Shown: positions 51,932-60,378 of the stretch, piece after piece
Numbering within the stretch: position 1 is the first letter of the stretch
How the letters are laid out: each line of letters opens with the position of its first letter
NCBI GenBank assembly: GCA_964491265.1
Contig: CAZBFP010000001.1
Span: 1-64,000 of the forward strand
Length of the DNA stretch: 64,000 bases
Direction: 5' to 3'
From: JBBAGC01 sp964491265
Lineage (GTDB): Bacteria; Spirochaetota; UBA4802; UBA5550
Translations under genes and position numbers: made by a program
Notes under the pieces: generated by a model
The model's database searches: none
What the model saw: the letters and a program-made list of their open reading frames with translations, nothing else
Told to the model about the DNA's origin: nothing

Positions 51932-51974
51932 AGGATTTAGGGATAAGGCTCTGACCCCTTATCTCCCTAAATCC
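51932..51974. repeat. Imperfect palindrome at the RAYT 3' end
   Basis: GGATTTAGGGATAAGG pairs imperfectly with CCCCTTATCTCCCTAAATCC across CTCTGA. The block includes GCTCTGACCCC at 51948-51958, the reverse complement of the repeated word upstream of the transposase. RAYT transposases act on such short palindromes, so this is a plausible REP-like end. Confidence 0.65.
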
Positions 51975-52557
51975 ACAAGACAAGCCTTTTCCTGTATGCA
52001 TCTTCATAAAAAAGAAACTTATCCACGCATTCTGCAAAGCTCCTGCCTAATTTTAAGAAATATTCATGCAAAGTAAAATTTAGCGGAGAAACGAAATTTT
52101 CATCAAGATAGCAGTTTATAAAACCGATTTCATTTTGGCGGGGGTTCCTTGAGAGCCCCTTACGCACCGGATTATAGCCGATATACCAGAGTAGCCACAG
52201 AAGGTACTCCTCAGGATTGTCAGATTCCTCGATTATTGTGGAACCGAATCTTTCATTCCAAAAAGGCCCTGTTTCATTCATGGCCCGATTGTATTTCTCA
52301 GCCATGCGTGCTTTAATAAACTGCATTATAAGAGAAATGGTCTCTCTGTTCTCTAAAGTTTTTATAAGAATATGAATATGATTGGCAACAGTTTCTGCAG
52401 CAATGAGCTCAAAATTGTATTTTTCCTGGCACATCTGTACAGATTCAATAAAATATTTCTTTCCATACTTACCTTTAAGCAGGTCCCGTCTCCCGCGGCA
52501 TCTTGTGAAGCAGTGATATGTTACACCCTGTGCAATTGTCCTTAGTGGTCTTGGCAT
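51967..52557 (-). CDS. REP-associated tyrosine transposase (Y1_Tnp)
   Basis: 196 residues. VANHIHILIKTLENRETIS carries the HUH metal site, with the catalytic Tyr expected at AEKYNRAMNETG; FWNERFGSTII and WYIGYNPVRKGLS are family motifs. These enzymes cut and rejoin single-stranded DNA at palindromes and are linked to spread of REP sequences. Copies of GGGGTCAGAGC upstream and its reverse complement downstream frame the gene. Size and motifs suggest it is intact. Confidence 0.9.
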   Translation of the reverse strand: MPRPLRTIAQGVTYHCFTRCRGRRDLLKGKYGKKYFIESVQMCQEKYNFELIAAETVANHIHILIKTLENRETISLIMQFIKARMAEKYNRAMNETGPFWNERFGSTIIEESDNPEEYLLWLLWYIGYNPVRKGLSRNPRQNEIGFINCYLDENFVSPLNFTLHEYFLKLGRSFAECVDKFLFYEDAYRKRLVLWI

Positions 52558-52640
52558 TTTTGTCTCCCCTATTCATATCAGAATCTGAAAAGCCTTTGAT
52601 ATTAATACGTTTTTAAGAGGATTTTTTTTGAAAAAAAATC

Positions 52641-52742
52641 GGGGTCAGAGCATTTTTTTTTGTTTTTTAAAGAGAAAATAGAACAGGCAGGGCTGGGCAC
52701 GGGGTCAGAGCATTTTTTTAACGAAAAAGGGGTCAGAGCATC
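52641..52742. repeat. Three copies of GGGGTCAGAGCAT upstream of the RAYT gene
   Basis: The word begins at 52641, 52701 and 52729, each time followed by a T run. The reverse complement occurs once at 51948-51958 beyond the other end of the gene. Short tandem words of this kind often lie beside Y1_Tnp genes. The block runs up to the stop of the amidohydrolase gene. Confidence 0.75.
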
Positions 52743-52748
52743 ATTTTT

Positions 52749-53579
52749 TTACAAACCAAGTATCTTCATAGCATTCAATCCGGAAATTTCAGCAACCTGC
52801 TTCTGATTATCGCATAAAGCTCGAAGCGGCTTAAGATACCTCTCTGCTCTCAACAGAGGGAAATCACTGCCGAAAAGTATTTTCCCGCTGCCGCAGATAT
52901 CAATTGCTGCTTTATAAATTTCATCCCTGTAAAGATAGGGGCTTGCAGCAGTATCGTAATAAACATTCCTGAACGCATCCTTAACTTCAGGCATGAGCTC
53001 ATAAAAAAGTATCCCCCCGCCCCAGTGGGAAAGTATTATAACAAGGTCGGGGAAATTTTTTATAATATTATAGAGCTGCGAAAAAGGGGTATTATACTTG
53101 CCGTTGTAGCTGTGGCCCAGGGGCTCATTAACATGGAGGCATACCGGAAGAGAAGATAATAGAGCCCCTTCAAAGACTTTCTCCAGGAATTTCCAGCTCC
53201 TTTTATCCATACCACTATAAAAAGCTATCTCGCCAATGCCGTAAAGCTCTGACCCCTTAATCTTTTCAGCCTCAAGCAGCGGGGATCTGCTTCTACGTGG
53301 GATCATGCCGAAAGGGAAAATTTTCCCTCTGTACTCTGCTGCTGTTTCCGCCATATATTCATTATGATATGCGCAGAGCTTATCATCGCTCCAGGGGAAA
53401 GACATGGCAACTGAAGCATCAATTCCGCTCTCCTTCATATATGCTGTAAGATCCGCGGCATCTGCCATATGGGATTTTGCAGAATCATAAAGGAGCTTAA
53501 ATCCCGGATCAGCCAGATATTTATCCCGTGATTCAGAAATTCCAGACGGGAAGATATGAGTATGAAAATCTATTATCAT
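52749..53579 (-). CDS. Amidohydrolase-2 family TIM-barrel hydrolase
   Basis: 276 residues. IDFHTHIFPSG has the metal-binding His pair near the N-terminus; PVCLHVNE, ILSHWGGG and FGSDFPLL provide the remaining His and Asp ligands. The family includes decarboxylases of aromatic or keto acids and hydrolases; the substrate is unknown. It stands alone, with a transposase behind it. Codons for KGSEL include the word GCTCTGACCCC on the plus strand (53246-53256), the RAYT-linked repeat. Confidence 0.85.
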   Translation of the reverse strand: MIIDFHTHIFPSGISESRDKYLADPGFKLLYDSAKSHMADAADLTAYMKESGIDASVAMSFPWSDDKLCAYHNEYMAETAAEYRGKIFPFGMIPRRSRSPLLEAEKIKGSELYGIGEIAFYSGMDKRSWKFLEKVFEGALLSSLPVCLHVNEPLGHSYNGKYNTPFSQLYNIIKNFPDLVIILSHWGGGILFYELMPEVKDAFRNVYYDTAASPYLYRDEIYKAAIDICGSGKILFGSDFPLLRAERYLKPLRALCDNQKQVAEISGLNAMKILGL

Positions 53580-53894
53580 AATTTACCTCTTATAGTAATG
53601 ATACTATAAGGCACTGTACATAGAATCAACGCTTTTTATTTTAAATCCGGATAATCACGGATTATTATATACAAAAAAAATCGAAATTCACACTTTAATT
53701 TAAATTTATATTATAATCACTAAAATTTATTAAATATTTTATTAACAAAGCATTTGTTAATTGACAATTATCTATGCAGTATTACTTTTTTATGATAAAA
53801 AAACAATATCCAGCAATAATTTTGCCGGGAAACCACTGCCTCATTCAGGCAAAAGTAAACAGGGGGTCAGGTAAACTTCAACCAGGGGGCCAAG
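53580..53894. other. Intergenic region
   Basis: A 315-base AT-rich gap. I see no gene. Near its right end GGGGTCAGG (53852) and ACTTCAACC appear, a weak match to the RAYT-linked word. It probably carries the promoter of the amidohydrolase gene on the minus strand. Confidence 0.3.
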
Positions 53895-54164
53895 ATGTCA
53901 GATGGAGGTAAAAGAATCATCTGCCTGGCATCCACTTATACAGATAAGGAAGGGAATCTGAGGTCCAAGATACTCCCCACACTTCCGGAGGGGACTGTTG
54001 TTACAACCCCCAGAAATGAAGTGGAATATGTTGTTACCGAATACGGTGTTGTGGATTTAAGCCTTGAAAGTATTTCAAGCAGGGTAAAGAAAATGATTTC
54101 CATTGCTCACCCCCGCTTCAGGGATGAGCTAACATTTACCGCGAAAAAATACCGCTGGATTTAA
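53895..54164 (+). pseudogene. Acetyl-CoA hydrolase/CoA-transferase, C-terminal remnant
   Basis: An 89-codon frame encoding GKRIICLASTYTDKEGN, LPTLPEGTVVTTPRNEVEYV and VTEYGVVDLSLESI. This is the last quarter of the acetyl-CoA hydrolase/transferase family (usual length about 430-500). The catalytic N-terminal part is absent, and AT-rich DNA with no gene precedes it. It probably makes no functional enzyme. Confidence 0.8.
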
Positions 54165-54184
54165 GCTGTTTCAAAAGGGGGCGT

Positions 54185-54850
54185 TTATTCGTCCCCTTCA
54201 TTATCCTCCGGCTCAATCTTGATCTTGAAATTAAAGTTTCTCATACGCTTATCTTTTTTCAGACCGCTCATAAGAAGCTTAAAGAGAGAGTCCACACTGT
54301 CTATAGGCCTCGTTTTATCATCCGGACAGCCGTACATTAGCCATCTAATTACTATAAACTCAACACTCCCCAGAATAACAGACCTGATAAAATAAGGATC
54401 AATATCATCCTTAAGCTCACCTGAAGCAATTCCGTCTTTGATAACCTTGATCATTATATCATAATAATCCCTCAGGTACTTATATGTCTCTGTTTCCATA
54501 AACTTTTTGTTTGTTTTAAGAGTCATAAGAGAAATTGAGGCAAAATATGGATTATCCTGATAATATTTGCATAAATGATAAATCATACCTCTCAGCTTAT
54601 TAACTGTGCCGCTTATATAGCTGAGATGGGAATCGAGCATCTGCTTGCTAAGTTCAATACCTTCAACAGGAATCGAAAAAAGAAGCTCCTCTTTTGATGA
54701 AAAATATTCATAAATAGTAGTGTCTGAAACCCCGGTCTCCTTGGCAACATCGGAAATAGTTGAATTAGGAAACCCTTTTTCAGAAAAAACTTTTTCAGCC
54801 GCCTTCAGTATCTGATCCCTGCGCGCCTCTTTCAATGATTTTACTGTCAT
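54185..54850 (-). CDS. TetR/AcrR-family transcriptional regulator
   Basis: 221 residues. DQILKAAEKVFSEKGFPNSTISDVAKETGVSDTTIYEYFSSKEELL is the complete N-terminal helix-turn-helix. The C-terminal 150 residues are a helical ligand domain and end in an acidic stretch. FadR/FabR-like lipid responders have similar lengths. It lies next to a broken CoA-transferase gene. A long dyad upstream (54976-55020) may be its site. Confidence 0.88.
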   Translation of the reverse strand: MTVKSLKEARRDQILKAAEKVFSEKGFPNSTISDVAKETGVSDTTIYEYFSSKEELLFSIPVEGIELSKQMLDSHLSYISGTVNKLRGMIYHLCKYYQDNPYFASISLMTLKTNKKFMETETYKYLRDYYDIMIKVIKDGIASGELKDDIDPYFIRSVILGSVEFIVIRWLMYGCPDDKTRPIDSVDSLFKLLMSGLKKDKRMRNFNFKIKIEPEDNEGDE

Positions 54851-54975
54851 AAACCTGCCCCTTTACACTTTTGATTTCTTTTTATACCAGACAGCAGGTC
54901 CGGAGAACTCAACATGCCCCGCATGGAAACACCCTCACGGGAACAAAAAATCAACAAGTTATCAGACCGCTGACT

Positions 54976-55020
54976 TTACTCGCTATTGTATAAATTTTAA
55001 TTATTCAATAGCGAGCATAA
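54976..55020. promoter_or_regulatory. Long inverted repeat, possible TetR operator
   Basis: CTCGCTATTG at 54979-54988 is matched exactly in reverse complement at 55006-55015, and the match continues into TTTA and ATAA on the outside and inside. The dyad lies 125 bases upstream of the TetR-family start and overlaps a TTTACT...TATAAA promoter-like pair. Operator or terminator; binding is inferred. Confidence 0.5.
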
Positions 55021-55444
55021 AGTAATTTCATATTTATCACCTCTCTGAGTCAAGAAAATTTTTATAATTCCAACTTAGACTTAACCAGATATACAAATAA
55101 TTAACAACAATAAAATTATAAAATAAAAATTTTTACCCCTCCATTATTTACTAAAACCTGGTTGAAAAAGTTTTCCATTTATGATAAATAAATTCCGTTA
55201 TATACCGGAGTCAACCCCCTGTTAAGGGGATACTGATATAATATTTTCTATCAATTATTTCTGAGGATATTATTCGGTATAATATTTCAGTTTTAAATAT
55301 CCCCGCTCCCTTTGGCAGCGGAGATATGAGAACATTTAATTGAACAGGATTGTTAAAGAATTAACACTAACTTTTTTATAGCAAATGATGCTGAAATTCA
55401 TTACAATATGATATCTGATAAAGACAACTTAAGAGGAGAAAATC
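55021..55444. repeat. Intergenic region with inverted hairpin-type repeat, copy 3
   Basis: No gene is visible. Bases 55290-55375 read on the minus strand match the hairpin repeat at 28020 and 32470 (TTAATTCTTTAAC, ATCTCCGCTGCC, GGCAGCGGAGAT-like stem), more weakly than those two match each other. The rest is AT-rich and should include the promoter of the DUF4139 gene. Confidence 0.45.
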
Positions 55445-57247
55445 ATGAAAAGGATGACACTTTTTGCTGTAATATTGACTATTATTATATCAGGAGATAT
55501 GCTGTTTTCCGACCCTGTGCCTGCAAACAGCACAATTACCTCCGTTAAGCTTTTCACAAACAGAGCTGAAATTACAAGAAATGCCCGGCTGAATCTTAAA
55601 AAAGGGCTTAATACAGTTGTAATCGAGGGTCTCCCCGACAACCTTTATGACTGGTCAGTAAAAGGGACCCTTCCTGAAAAATTTGCCGGAAGGCTTATGT
55701 CCCTAGAAATATCCAAAACTGCACTGGTTGAAAAAAAACGGAAAAAAATTCAGGAGATTGAAAAAAAACTTGAGGAACTGAAAGAGCGTGATTCCGAATT
55801 TACCGATGATCTTGCCAACTTAAAGCAGCAGGAAAGCTTTCTTGACTCTGTTACAAGATTCACTGAAAAGGAAGCTTCAAAGGAGCTGACGACACGCCTC
55901 CCCCAGACCGCAGTCTGGAGCAGTACAATGGAATACATAAGTCAAAAGAGGAAAGGAATACTCTCATCAAGAAGAGATATCCACAAAAAAAGGAGAGACC
56001 TGGCAAAGGAGATTCAGAAACTGGAATTCGATTTAAGCCAGATTGCAGGGAGAACATACTACAGCAGCTATATGAAGCTTGACCAGGCGATTCAGCAGAA
56101 CGCGGCATCAATGGAAATTCAGCAGTACGGGAACCTGACAGATCAGTACGCGGCAAGAGAACGATCCCTCACCGAATCACAGAGCGGCATTGATACGGAA
56201 AAACGGCTTATGCTTACTATTTTCTCTTCCACAGACAGTGCTGCTGATTTTTCATTATCCTATCTTATCCCTGATACTTTCTGGAAAATGAAATACGACT
56301 TCAGAGCCAGCAGGAATAAAAATGAGGTTGAAATAATTGTTTACTCAGACATTTACCAGAAAACGGGCGAGGACTGGAATAATGTTAATCTGAGCCTTTC
56401 AACATGGTCGCCATTGAGCAATATAAATCTTCCTGATATCCCCCCCTGGTACCTGGACATCAGAACCCAATATAAAAGAAGCAAAATGGAAGGGGCTGTT
56501 ATAGCTGATAAAGCCTATTCAGCAAAAAAACTTGATGAAGAATCATTTACCGTGGATGAAGCCCCCATACCTGAAACCGCAGTCACTTCAAAAGGTGTTA
56601 GTATGGAAATAGCATTCCCGATAAAGCAGACAATTGAGTCATCCTTGGCATATCAGAAAAAATATCTGAAAGCCTATACTGTAAAAAGCGGTAATGATCT
56701 CAACTTTTTCTACCAGATGGTCCCTGGAATGTCGTCACAGGCATATCTTATGGCGCTTGTAAAGAACAACACAGAGCTTCCATGGCTTGCAGGTGAAGCT
56801 CAGGTTTTTCTTGAAAATGAATACACCGGGAAAGTGAACATTCCTGACACACCGATTAATGCAGAAAGAGAGCTGGTACTGGGGATTGATCCTTCTGTCA
56901 AATCGGAGAAGGAACTTGTGAGAAAATATGAAGACAAGGCAGGACTTTTCGGCGGGAACAGAAAAATTATTTACTCATATAAAATTACTGTAGAAAACAG
57001 CACCGGGGAAAGTAAAAGTGTTACAGTGATGGACAATATTCCTGTATCAAGAAATTCTGAGATCAAAGTTGACATAGAGAAGCTGAGTCTGGAGCCCCTC
57101 TCAGATGATGAAACAAAAAAAAGCAGTGACTATGCCAGGGGTATAAGAAAATATGTTTTAAACATGGCCCCGGGTTCAAAAAGGGAAATAACCTATGACG
57201 TGGTTATTGTTTTTAATAAAGACCTGAATATTTCAGGATTAAAATAG
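55445..57247 (+). CDS. DUF4139 (mucoidy inhibitor MuiA-like) protein
   Basis: 600 residues. A signal peptide ends near LFSDP (about 23). An N-terminal DUF4140 domain (ITSVKLFTNRAEITR) is followed by a coiled coil (about 95-255) and the beta-rich DUF4139 domain to the end (LSLSTWSPLSN, GEAQVFLENEYTGKV, YSYKITVENSTG). The order and length are those of MuiA relatives; the function is unknown, and Cys are few. AGAGGAGA precedes the ATG. pyk begins 10 bases after the stop, so the genes may share a transcript. Confidence 0.85.
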   Translation: MKRMTLFAVILTIIISGDMLFSDPVPANSTITSVKLFTNRAEITRNARLNLKKGLNTVVIEGLPDNLYDWSVKGTLPEKFAGRLMSLEISKTALVEKKRKKIQEIEKKLEELKERDSEFTDDLANLKQQESFLDSVTRFTEKEASKELTTRLPQTAVWSSTMEYISQKRKGILSSRRDIHKKRRDLAKEIQKLEFDLSQIAGRTYYSSYMKLDQAIQQNAASMEIQQYGNLTDQYAARERSLTESQSGIDTEKRLMLTIFSSTDSAADFSLSYLIPDTFWKMKYDFRASRNKNEVEIIVYSDIYQKTGEDWNNVNLSLSTWSPLSNINLPDIPPWYLDIRTQYKRSKMEGAVIADKAYSAKKLDEESFTVDEAPIPETAVTSKGVSMEIAFPIKQTIESSLAYQKKYLKAYTVKSGNDLNFFYQMVPGMSSQAYLMALVKNNTELPWLAGEAQVFLENEYTGKVNIPDTPINAERELVLGIDPSVKSEKELVRKYEDKAGLFGGNRKIIYSYKITVENSTGESKSVTVMDNIPVSRNSEIKVDIEKLSLEPLSDDETKKSSDYARGIRKYVLNMAPGSKREITYDVVIVFNKDLNISGLK

Positions 57248-57257
57248 GGAAGGAATT

Positions 57258-59003
57258 ATGAGAAAAACCAAAATAGTATGCACACTGGGTCCCGCAATAG
57301 ATGACACTGCAGTGCTTAAAAGAATATTCAAAAGCGGCCTTGATGTGGCGCGTCTGAATTTTTCACACGGCACCTACGATGAACACCAGGCAAGAATTGA
57401 TCGTTTCAAGACTATACGCCTGGAATTGGGGAGACCTGCTGCCCTCCTTCTTGACACAAAAGGTCCGGAAATCAGGCTTAAAAAATTCAAGCAAGGCGGG
57501 GTAACACTTAATCAGGGACAGGAATTTACACTTACAACAGAGGATATAGAGGGGGATGAAAATATCGTCTCAGTAACCTACCCCGGCCTCCCATCAGACG
57601 TAAGTAAAGGGGACCGCATACTTATTGATGATGGTCTTATTGAACTGAAAGTAACCGGAACCAGTAGCACAGAGGTTTTCTGCCATGTTATTGACGGCGG
57701 TGAAGTAAGTGATAAAAAGGGGATTAACCTTCCGGGCATCACTGTGGGGATACCCTTTTTGAGCGATATTGACAGGGAGGATCTTCTTTTCGGGATAAAA
57801 AACGATTTTGACTATATTGCAGCTTCTTTTGTACGGAACGCTGAAGATGTGAAACAGATAAAGACATTTCTTGAGGAGAACAACGGCGGCTTCATCAAGG
57901 TGATTTCTAAAATTGAGAATCAGGATGGCGTAAAAAATATTGATGAAATTGTAAGGGTAAGCGACGGCATCATGGTTGCACGTGGCGATATGGGTGTTGA
58001 AATCCCCTTTGAGGAGATCCCCTCTCTGCAGAAAATGATTATCTTAAAAACAGTGCAGATGGGGAAACCTGTAATTACAGCAACTCAAATGCTTGATTCT
58101 ATGATCCGCAACCCCAGGCCCACAAGAGCGGAAATTACAGACGTTGCCAATGCAATCTATGATGGTACAAGCGCTATTATGCTTTCCGGTGAAACAGCTA
58201 TAGGGAAATACGCTGAACTTGCAGTTTCCACAATGTCTAAAATTGCGGAAAAAACAGAAACCGATATTGATTATGTGGGAAACTTTAACAAACGCCACAG
58301 CACAATCGCCAAAAATGTTACAGACGCCATAAGCTACTCCACATGTTCAGCTGCACATGCTCTGGACGCTGCAGCAATAATATCTGTAACCAAATCGGGC
58401 CATACTTCAAGGATGGTGTCAAGATACAGGCCTAATTGTCTCATTATCGCATCAACACCACTTACTAAAGTATATCACCAGCTTGCCCTTGTATGGGGGG
58501 TTACACCAATGCTCACAAGGGAGGCTTCCACTACTGACGAAATTTTCAACCTGGCAGTTGATGATGTGCAGAATGCGGGGCTCCTTAAAAACGGAGACCT
58601 GGTAATTATTACAGGGGGGATACCTATAGGGATAAGCGGCACCACAAACATGATTAAAATTCACGTTGTGGGTGATATCCTTGTGCAGGGGAAACCTTCA
58701 AACAAACTTTCTGCATCAGGTATACTCTGTATTATTGCTGACAATAAGTCATCTGTTCAGGACTTCAAAGGTGGTGATATTCTGGTAATTAAAAAATCTA
58801 ATGATGCTATCCTTCATCTCATAAAAAATGCAGGGGCTGTGATTACTGAAGAAGATGAAAATGATTCACAGGCTGCCATTGTTGCAAGGGCCCTTGATAT
58901 TCCTCTTATAACAAACGCGGAAAGGGCTACTGAAATACTTACAAGCGGCATAGTTGTAAAGGTTGACGGCATAAAAGGCCTGGTTCTGAGCGGACAAAGC
59001 TGA
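57258..59003 (+). CDS. pyk: Pyruvate kinase with C-terminal swivelling domain
   Basis: 581 residues. TKIVCTLGPAID, LNFSHGTYDEH, LLDTKGPEIR, VARGDMGVEIP and QMLDSMIRNPRPTRAE are the classical pyruvate kinase motifs, so the active site is complete. The ordinary enzyme ends around residue 475. A further 105 residues (GILCIIADNKSSVQDF, AAIVARALDIPLIT, GIVVKVDGIKGLV) resemble the phosphohistidine swivelling domain of PEP synthase but lack its GGxxSHxA histidine motif. Similar tails are known in Bacillus. It converts PEP and ADP to pyruvate and ATP. AGGAA lies before the ATG. Confidence 0.93.
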   Translation: MRKTKIVCTLGPAIDDTAVLKRIFKSGLDVARLNFSHGTYDEHQARIDRFKTIRLELGRPAALLLDTKGPEIRLKKFKQGGVTLNQGQEFTLTTEDIEGDENIVSVTYPGLPSDVSKGDRILIDDGLIELKVTGTSSTEVFCHVIDGGEVSDKKGINLPGITVGIPFLSDIDREDLLFGIKNDFDYIAASFVRNAEDVKQIKTFLEENNGGFIKVISKIENQDGVKNIDEIVRVSDGIMVARGDMGVEIPFEEIPSLQKMIILKTVQMGKPVITATQMLDSMIRNPRPTRAEITDVANAIYDGTSAIMLSGETAIGKYAELAVSTMSKIAEKTETDIDYVGNFNKRHSTIAKNVTDAISYSTCSAAHALDAAAIISVTKSGHTSRMVSRYRPNCLIIASTPLTKVYHQLALVWGVTPMLTREASTTDEIFNLAVDDVQNAGLLKNGDLVIITGGIPIGISGTTNMIKIHVVGDILVQGKPSNKLSASGILCIIADNKSSVQDFKGGDILVIKKSNDAILHLIKNAGAVITEEDENDSQAAIVARALDIPLITNAERATEILTSGIVVKVDGIKGLVLSGQS

Positions 59004-59023
59004 CGGTTGAGGATAGAACAATA

Positions 59024-59749
59024 ATGCCTGTTAAAAGTTTATTTACTCTACTCATCTCCGCCATTATTTTTTCTGCTTTTGCAGCAGATGCCTACCCTGA
59101 TCCGGGAACCGGTAATGAGCAGACAGTTTCATTTACCACCTCCATTGCAGATCAGGAGGCGAATGTAAAAAGGAATATTGCCATAGCCTCCCGGAGACTC
59201 AACGGAACGGTTATTAAAAGCGGTGAAGTTTTTTCATTCAACAATACTGTTGGCGAAGGTTCAGCGGAAAACGGATTTTTAAGCGGCAGAGTCTTTTACA
59301 GAGACAGGGTGGCATATGAAACAGGCGGGGGTATATGCCAGGTTTCATCAACCCTCTTTAATGCTCTCCTCCTTGCAGGCTGTTCAATAAGTGAAAGGCA
59401 CAGACATATGCACCCGGTTTTATATGTACCCCCGGGACTTGATGCCACCATTAAATACGGCAAAAAAGATTTAAGGATGCGGAATATTTACAGTTTCGAT
59501 CTTCAGATTTTTACTGACGTGAATGAGAGCAGTCTTACTGTTTTCATAAAAGCATCAGGGATAATCCCCTTTGCCTATGAGATGTTCAGTGAAGAGGGTG
59601 AAATAAATCTCCCCTTCAGTGAAGATAGCGGCAGGAATATTCAGCCCGGATTATCCATAGAGGTATATAGAAAAAAATATTCCGGAGGAAAACTCCTTGA
59701 AACTTTTCTCATGTACAGAGATTTTTATCCTCCGGTTTATATTGAATAA
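59024..59749 (+). CDS. VanW-like exported protein
   Basis: 241 residues. A signal peptide ends near AADAYP (about 24). The VanW core GGGICQVSSTLFNALL with its Cys, SFNNTVGEG and HRHMHPV occupies 55-145. VanW occurs in some vancomycin-resistance operons but its wider role, probably in the cell wall or envelope, is not established; no van genes are here. It is 20 bases after pyk and 11 before the next gene. Confidence 0.85.
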   Translation: MPVKSLFTLLISAIIFSAFAADAYPDPGTGNEQTVSFTTSIADQEANVKRNIAIASRRLNGTVIKSGEVFSFNNTVGEGSAENGFLSGRVFYRDRVAYETGGGICQVSSTLFNALLLAGCSISERHRHMHPVLYVPPGLDATIKYGKKDLRMRNIYSFDLQIFTDVNESSLTVFIKASGIIPFAYEMFSEEGEINLPFSEDSGRNIQPGLSIEVYRKKYSGGKLLETFLMYRDFYPPVYIE

Positions 59750-59760
59750 TAGTAGAGTGA

Positions 59761-60360
59761 ATGAAACATTTTATTTTAACAACAGCAGCCGCAGCAATAA
59801 TACTTATTCCATCGGGCAGGCTTTCAAGCTCAGGCACTGATCTGGATGACTGGGCCCTCTTTTCCGCAGGTGCGGGTAAGGCAAATCTTATCGCATGGCT
59901 TCAGGAAACTGCCGCTGTCACCATCATCGGTGGTGAACAGCAGAACCCCATTCCCGGGCAGATCCCTCCATTTTACGGAGACAGGGGGTTGTTTATTACT
60001 TTCATTAAAAACAGAAAAGTACGGGGATGTTTCGGCGCCTTTTATCACAAAAACGGGAATATTGAATCTCTTTTGAAATACTACATTAAAGGGGCATTAT
60101 TTCTCGACCCCAGGTACAGACCCCTTGATCCGGATGAACTGGGCAACACTGAAATTATTCTTACTATTGCAGGAACCCCTGAAAGAGTGGATAATATAAA
60201 CAGTATTAATTTATCGGGTTACGGTTTACTCATTGAATGCAGTTCAGGACAGGGTACAGTTATTGTTCCTGAAGAGTTCAGAACTTCATCTTACATTAAA
60301 AAGAAATTTACTGAACCGGGATGTGAAGTATCCAGGTTCAGGGCTGTTACTATCAAATAA
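59761..60360 (+). CDS. AMMECR1-like exported protein
   Basis: 199 residues. A signal-like N-terminus (1-22) precedes an AMMECR1 domain: GLFITFIKNRKVRGCFGAFY, GALFLDPRYRPLDPDEL and EIILTIAG. RGCFG is the family's conserved patch. Usual AMMECR1 proteins are cytoplasmic; export is the odd point here. The family function is not known, though MEMO/AMMECR1 neighbours exist elsewhere. It sits between VanW and the macroglobulin-like gene, apparently one operon. Confidence 0.8.
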   Translation: MKHFILTTAAAAIILIPSGRLSSSGTDLDDWALFSAGAGKANLIAWLQETAAVTIIGGEQQNPIPGQIPPFYGDRGLFITFIKNRKVRGCFGAFYHKNGNIESLLKYYIKGALFLDPRYRPLDPDELGNTEIILTIAGTPERVDNINSINLSGYGLLIECSSGQGTVIVPEEFRTSSYIKKKFTEPGCEVSRFRAVTIK

Positions 60361-60378
60361 TCGATTGCGGAGCCGGTC

